Below are positions 5,001 to 7,474 of a stretch of DNA of 7,474 nucleotides, one piece after another. Location: NCBI GenBank assembly GCA_017420455.1, contig JAFOJB010000412.1, positions 1 to 7,474 on the forward strand, given 5' to 3'. The DNA is from Blautia sp. Its GTDB lineage: Bacteria > Bacillota > Clostridia > Lachnospirales > Lachnospiraceae. The notes beneath the pieces were generated by a model, which saw nothing but the letters and a program-made list of their open reading frames with translations, was not told where the DNA came from and ran no database searches. Position 1 is the stretch's first letter; every line of letters begins with the position of its first letter. The translations under genes were made by a program, and so were the position numbers.

Positions 5001-7474
5001 GTTGTTTACAGCAGTCAGATCGCAGCAGGAATCAGTGAACTCACTGTTACGGATTTCAACATCATGGATCTGAACGGCAAGGATGTGACGTCTTTCTTTA
5101 CCGGAATTACCACACTGAAAGGACGTCTTGAAGTTTTACCTGCGCCTTGTAAGATCACCACTGGGTCTGCGTCCAAAATGTACGACGGAAAGCCGCTTAC
5201 GATGGACGAAGCAGGTATCACAGGGCTGGTAGAAGGTGAGACAGCTGCAGTCACCGCCACAGGAAGCATCACGAATACGGGCACAGCAGAAAATACGTAT
5301 TCCATTGACTGGGGGGAAACCGATCCTCAGAACTATACGATCACAGAGAATCTTGGAATGCTTGAAGTCGTTCCTGATAATTCTGCCATCAGATTCACGG
5401 TTCTGCCTGTCGAAAAGATTTATGACGGAATGCCTGTTCGGGCAGAGGCTGTTGAGATCAGCGGTCTGCCGGAGGGCTTTACCTATGTAACGACAGCCGG
5501 TGAAGGGCAGAAAGGGGCAGGGACCAGCGAAAGCAGCCTGTCCGGTTATAAGATCCTGAACGCGGATGGCGAGGATGTGACAGCCAATTTCAGCAATATT
5601 TCAACAGAAGCAGGAACGGTGACGGTTCATCCGGCTCCGGTTACGATCACCACAGGATCTGCCAGTAAGATGTATGATGGAACGCCGCTGACATGTGAAG
5701 AGGTTTCTGTCACAGGCCTGGTGGATGGAGAGACTGCAGCTGTCACCGCCGCCGGGAGTATCACGGAGGTCGGTACAACAGAAAATACCTGTACCATCGA
5801 CTGGGGAGAGACCGACCCGTCTAACTATGTGATTACGGAAAACCTGGGGACACTGGAGATCACGCCCAACGATACAGAGATCATCATTACAGCCCCGACA
5901 CTGGAAAAGACCTACGATGGGATTTCGCTCAACGCTGCAGCTGCAGGAGCTGCCGGAACTATTGAGATCACCGGACTGCCGGAGGGCTTTGTATGCACGG
6001 CAGAGCTCGCAGGAAGCCAGACAGATGCAGGAAGCAGCGCCAGCACTGTGACGGGATATAAGATCTGGAATTCTGCAGAAGAGGATGTGACATCCTGCTT
6101 CAGCAATGTCAGAACAGCAGACGGAACGCTGACGGTCAATCCTGCAGAACTTACCATCACCACCGGTTCTGCCGCAAAGATGTACGATGGCACGCCGCTC
6201 ACAAGCTCTGAGGTGAGCATCGACGGGCTTGCGGAAGGCGATCGGATCACAGTGACAGCCACCGGAGCCATCACAGAGGTCGGGACAACAGAGAATACCT
6301 GCAGCATCGACTGGGGTGATACGGAAGCGTCCAACTATACGGTAACGGAAACCCTTGGAACCCTGGAGATCACAGTCAATGATGCAGCTGTGATCATCAC
6401 GGCCAACTCGTCAGAAAAGGCTTATGATGGAACGCCGTTGACGAACAGTACCGTGACAGTCACGGGTCTGCCAACGGGGTATACGTATACGGCAACGGTA
6501 ACCGGCAGCCAGACCAGCGCGGGAAGCAGCGAAAACAGCGTTGCGGAGTACCGGATATTTGATGAGAGTGGAAATGACGTAACCCTGAGCTTCACCGATA
6601 TCTCCATCGTAGCCGGAACCCTGAAGGTCAATCCGGCAGAGCTGACCATCACCACCGGTTCCGCCAGCAGGGAGTACGATGGAACGCCTCTGACGAGCGG
6701 TGAGCACAGTGTCACCGGCCTGGCAGATGGCGAGGAAGTGACGGTGACAACCACCGGAACCATCACAGAGGTTGGGACAACAGACAACACCTGTAGCATC
6801 GACTGGGGTGAGACAGTATCGTCCAACTATACGGTCACGGAAACCCTGGGAACCCTGGAGATCACTGCCAACGATACGGAAATCACCATCACCGCACCGA
6901 CCCTGGAAAAGACCTACGATGGAACGGCATTGAACGCTGCCGCGGAGGAAACCAAAGATGTCACAGGCCTGCCGGCAGGATATACCTGCATAGCAGAATT
7001 CTCCGGAACCCAGACTGATGTTGGAAACAGTGCGAGTACTGTGGCGGGTTATAAGATCTACAATTCTGCAGAAGAAGATGTGACCGCCAACTTCAGCAAA
7101 GTCACAACGGTAGACGGAACCCTGACAGTCACTCCTGCAGAACTGAACATCACCACCGGTTCCGCCAGCAAGCTGTACGATGGAACGCCTCTTACAAGTT
7201 CAGAAGTAACGATCAGTGGACTTGCAGAAGGCGAGGAGATCACAGTCACAACAACCGGAACCATCACAGATGTCGGGACAACAGACAACACATACAACAT
7301 TGCCTGGGGCGATACCAAATCGGCCAACTATACAGTTAAGGATACTCTGGGAACCCTGGAGATTACGGTGAATGACGCTGCCGTGATCATCACGGCCAAC
7401 TCGTCAGAAAAGGCCTATGATGGAACACCGTTGACGAACAGTACCGTGACAGTCACAGGACTGCCAACGGGGTA
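2046..7474 (+). CDS. Giant secreted FecR-domain protein with tandem YDG-type Ig-like repeats (3' truncated by window)
   Basis: One frame runs without a stop from ATG 2046 to the window edge, 1809 full codons. Residues 1-25 are a signal peptide: basic start KFRFR, hydrophobic core, AHA cleavage site; Cys20 does not sit in a canonical lipobox. A FecR domain covers about 34-205. Residues 207-293 are a helical then acidic/proline-rich linker. From residue 294 there are 16 YDG motifs (first residues 308, 392, 671, 751, 835, 916, 1046, 1126, 1210, 1290, 1380, 1460, 1544, 1624, 1711, 1791), each opening an Ig-like YDG/MBG domain. The protein is rich in Thr, Ser, Gly and Val, as is usual for extracellular stalks. 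It is most likely a cell-surface adhesin or envelope protein; the ligand cannot be told. No anchor is visible because the C-terminus is outside the window. It has its own promoter and ribosome site and looks independent of the upstream genes. Confidence 0.93.
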   Translation, partial: MEKFRFRLAVMMLVTTLLFCTGAHAESFQAATMRLLQYEGTVEIQDASGKSRVVMKNARFGSGDILQTGKESRASVSLDKSRIVSLDASTQVRFAEESGHMQLTLQEGAILLDVGEKLDKNETLDIQTSSMMVGIRGTIIFLRETSPETADKKSEENAGNKAETKPSAHAFQIGVLEGTAEVTFEQGGIKRQIPVPANKALSFGQNESTPVVKDLTAEEIQGFVAREILEDSKRAERVKNATGISIETLENLKDPARPDENPAGSIEKPIPEKSSEEEDVSGSLFSADGGWVINDAVVIEAQSASKLYDGTPLISSGALVSGLDTAFTAQVNVSGSQTHAGSSDNKVVSYAIYNDSGENVTGHFSNCITKNGKLTVVPAQLTVWTGSAEKVYDGTPLVSSEIELQSMSGYRIVSLDQQQSVISTDTKQYKGLQSVQGYTVEQAPWRNSSLIVTNDLEKEIMYGISGVSWVHSTNPITGETKDVKLKAGERLEVILHSDENNESIELKILQIKEEEIPEDVLRLYAVNEDLLKQACADTGWELKKIRERIAALAERKETYTTKVGLKIEEAVQNKLMVNGTDVRLTVDSEITRYNDVSMGVKETYFAPVYVPDTIKVTATGSLTKVGETGNAYIIDWGREDPNDYVISNDLGTLKVTPAGAVVTTGSASKVYDGTPLTNAEGSITGLVQGESAAVIPNGSITEPGSVPNTYTIEWGSTDQKNYTVTENLGVLEITPRENSVVFTVAGAEKVYDGSPLLPGPVTVAGLPEGYTCTYEVSGSRTDAGTSESVITAYSILNENGQDVTGSMQDVILQNGTLTVLPAEVVVSTGSASKEYDGEPLTNQEADIAGLVAGDTAVVTAVGSITDVGTAENLFSIDWGVTNADNYTVTGNPGTLEITYNVEEIAVEVSLNAEKIYDGKPLLANGVKVSRLQTSGGTVPNAGRTEEQGLNDTAELPMAKDAEDGAPVFDDLVTVTGLPEGFSYSYVVYSSQIAAGISELTVTDFNIMDLNGKDVTSFFTGITTLKGRLEVLPAPCKITTGSASKMYDGKPLTMDEAGITGLVEGETAAVTATGSITNTGTAENTYSIDWGETDPQNYTITENLGMLEVVPDNSAIRFTVLPVEKIYDGMPVRAEAVEISGLPEGFTYVTTAGEGQKGAGTSESSLSGYKILNADGEDVTANFSNISTEAGTVTVHPAPVTITTGSASKMYDGTPLTCEEVSVTGLVDGETAAVTAAGSITEVGTTENTCTIDWGETDPSNYVITENLGTLEITPNDTEIIITAPTLEKTYDGISLNAAAAGAAGTIEITGLPEGFVCTAELAGSQTDAGSSASTVTGYKIWNSAEEDVTSCFSNVRTADGTLTVNPAELTITTGSAAKMYDGTPLTSSEVSIDGLAEGDRITVTATGAITEVGTTENTCSIDWGDTEASNYTVTETLGTLEITVNDAAVIITANSSEKAYDGTPLTNSTVTVTGLPTGYTYTATVTGSQTSAGSSENSVAEYRIFDESGNDVTLSFTDISIVAGTLKVNPAELTITTGSASREYDGTPLTSGEHSVTGLADGEEVTVTTTGTITEVGTTDNTCSIDWGETVSSNYTVTETLGTLEITANDTEITITAPTLEKTYDGTALNAAAEETKDVTGLPAGYTCIAEFSGTQTDVGNSASTVAGYKIYNSAEEDVTANFSKVTTVDGTLTVTPAELNITTGSASKLYDGTPLTSSEVTISGLAEGEEITVTTTGTITDVGTTDNTYNIAWGDTKSANYTVKDTLGTLEITVNDAAVIITANSSEKAYDGTPLTNSTVTVTGLPTG
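2145..2660 (+). other. FecR domain of the giant protein (residues about 34-205)
   Basis: The family order is visible: an opening strand RLLQYEGTVEI, then GSGDILQTGKESRASVSL (positions 61-78), a second block with IVSLDAS and the LQEGAILLDV strand, MMVGIRGT at 131-138, and finally IGVLEGTAEVTF at 173-184, matching the FecR endings RGT and VLEG. A Lys/Glu-rich stretch of about 25 residues (144-169) is inserted between the last two. In Gram-negative iron regulation FecR is a membrane anti-sigma sensor. Here there is no transmembrane segment before the domain, only a signal peptide, and no sigma-factor gene nearby, so an extracellular structural or binding role is more likely. Confidence 0.8.
3282..3881 (+). 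other. About 200-residue insertion inside the first A repeat (residues about 413-612)
   Basis: The repeat opens normally at residue 381 (TGSAEKVYDGTPL) and its second half resumes at 612 with DTIKVTATG...IIDWG...NDYVI...GTLKVTP. In a regular A repeat the YDG tyrosine and the ITVTATG strand are 21 residues apart; here they are 222 apart, so about 201 residues have been added. The left boundary is uncertain, between about 400 and 412. The inserted part has a strand-rich first half (LIVTNDLEKEIMYGISG, LKAGERLEVILHSDE) and a charged, helix-prone second half at about 512-575, then DVRLTVDSEI. It is not a YDG repeat and I do not recognise it. Confidence 0.7.
4815..4952 (+). other. About 46-residue insertion inside a B repeat (residues about 924-969)
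   Basis: In a regular B repeat (for example at 1460) the YDG tyrosine is 15 residues before the Leu of VTGLP; in the copy at 916 the distance is 61. The added stretch is polar, acidic and rich in Gly, Ala, Asp and Thr, without clear strands, so it is probably a disordered loop extension. Reading frame and flanking motifs are intact. Confidence 0.7.
5868..7474 (+). repeat. Higher-order duplication of a B-A-B-A block (about 1 kb unit)
   Basis: Residues 1275-1608 (5868-6869) and 1609 onward (6870 to the window edge) match in subtype order: a B repeat opening NDTEI...APTLEKTYDG, an A repeat, a B repeat opening VNDAAVIITANSSEKAYDG, an A repeat. Equivalent YDG motifs are 334, 331 and 331 residues apart (1290/1624, 1380/1711, 1460/1791). 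Segment 6375-6481 matches 7368-7474 at 99 of 107 bases by my own alignment. The second unit is incomplete because the window ends. Confidence 0.8.

Larger units (their letters stand above)
2925..7474 (+). repeat. Array of 16 alternating A/B YDG-type repeats
   Basis: Class A (about 75 residues) runs TITTGSASKxYDGTPL, xVTGLxxGE, VTATGSIT, then IDWG, NYTVT, LGTLEIT. Class B (about 85-93) runs NDxxxxITAxxxEKxYDG, VTGLPxGYT, GSQTxAGSS, a YKI strand, EDVTxxFS and GTLTVxPAE. Approximate residues: B 294-380; A 381-657 (split by an insert); A 660-735; B 736-823; A 824-898; B 899-1033 (with insert); A 1034-1109; B 1111-1198; A 1199-1274; B 1275-1368; A 1369-1443; B 1444-1532; A 1533-1607; B 1608-1699; A 1700-1774; B from 1775, cut by the window. 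YDG-to-YDG distance is 80-81 from A to the next B whenever no insert intervenes, and 84-90 from B to A. Confidence 0.88.

Noticed and set aside
3974..7327. Recurrent minus-strand frames (61-140 codons) opposite the repeat array
   Set aside because: They resemble each other only because the + strand repeats do. They recur in the same register opposite each repeat and lack ribosome sites, so they are shadows of the giant gene.
2046..7474. CRISPR array or DNA-level satellite repeat
   Set aside because: The periodicity is of coding origin (about 240 and 250 bp alternating, with frame kept and silent differences), not short direct repeats with unique spacers.

Overview
The window looks like chromosomal DNA from a Gram-positive, Firmicutes-type bacterium, probably a gut clostridium such as a Lachnospiraceae member. 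This is an inference from strong AGGAG-type ribosome binding sites, SigA-type promoters, intrinsic terminators, base composition near half G+C, and the protein families present. No rRNA, tRNA, CRISPR array or transposase gene was seen.

Layout. (1) Positions 3-509 (+) hold the 3' end of a sugar ABC-transporter permease of the YjfF/RbsC type, closed by a strong intrinsic terminator at 562-600. (2) Positions 510-794 have no gene. They hold that terminator and a 116-nt imperfect inverted repeat (629-744) between two convergent genes. (3) Positions 795-1610 (-) encode a UlaG-like metallo-beta-lactamase-fold hydrolase with a complete set of metal-ligand motifs. Its SigA-type promoter (1749-1777) lies about 140 bases upstream of the start, leaving a leader of roughly 130 nt with two stem-loops. 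(4) Positions 1611-2045 form a divergent regulatory region with promoters in both directions and several hairpins. (5) From 2046 to the window edge a single uninterrupted + frame of at least 1809 codons encodes a giant secreted repeat protein that is still open at position 7474.

The giant protein is the main interest. Its order is: signal peptide (residues 1-25), FecR domain (about 34-205), charged/proline linker (about 207-293), then 16 copies of a YDG-type bacterial Ig-like domain. The repeats fall into two classes, A (about 75 residues, ending in an IDWG...NYTVT...GTLEIT block) and B (about 85-93 residues, with a GLPxG...SQTxAG...DVT...F block), which alternate in near-perfect register. 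Two repeats carry insertions near the same loop, one of about 201 residues and one of about 46. The last repeats form a higher-order A/B double unit of about 1 kb present at least 1.6 times. One 35-residue stretch is identical in both copies although its DNA differs at eight silent positions.

The permease and hydrolase have no obvious functional link to the giant surface protein, which has its own promoter. Its C-terminus, where a wall anchor or S-layer module would be expected, lies outside the window.
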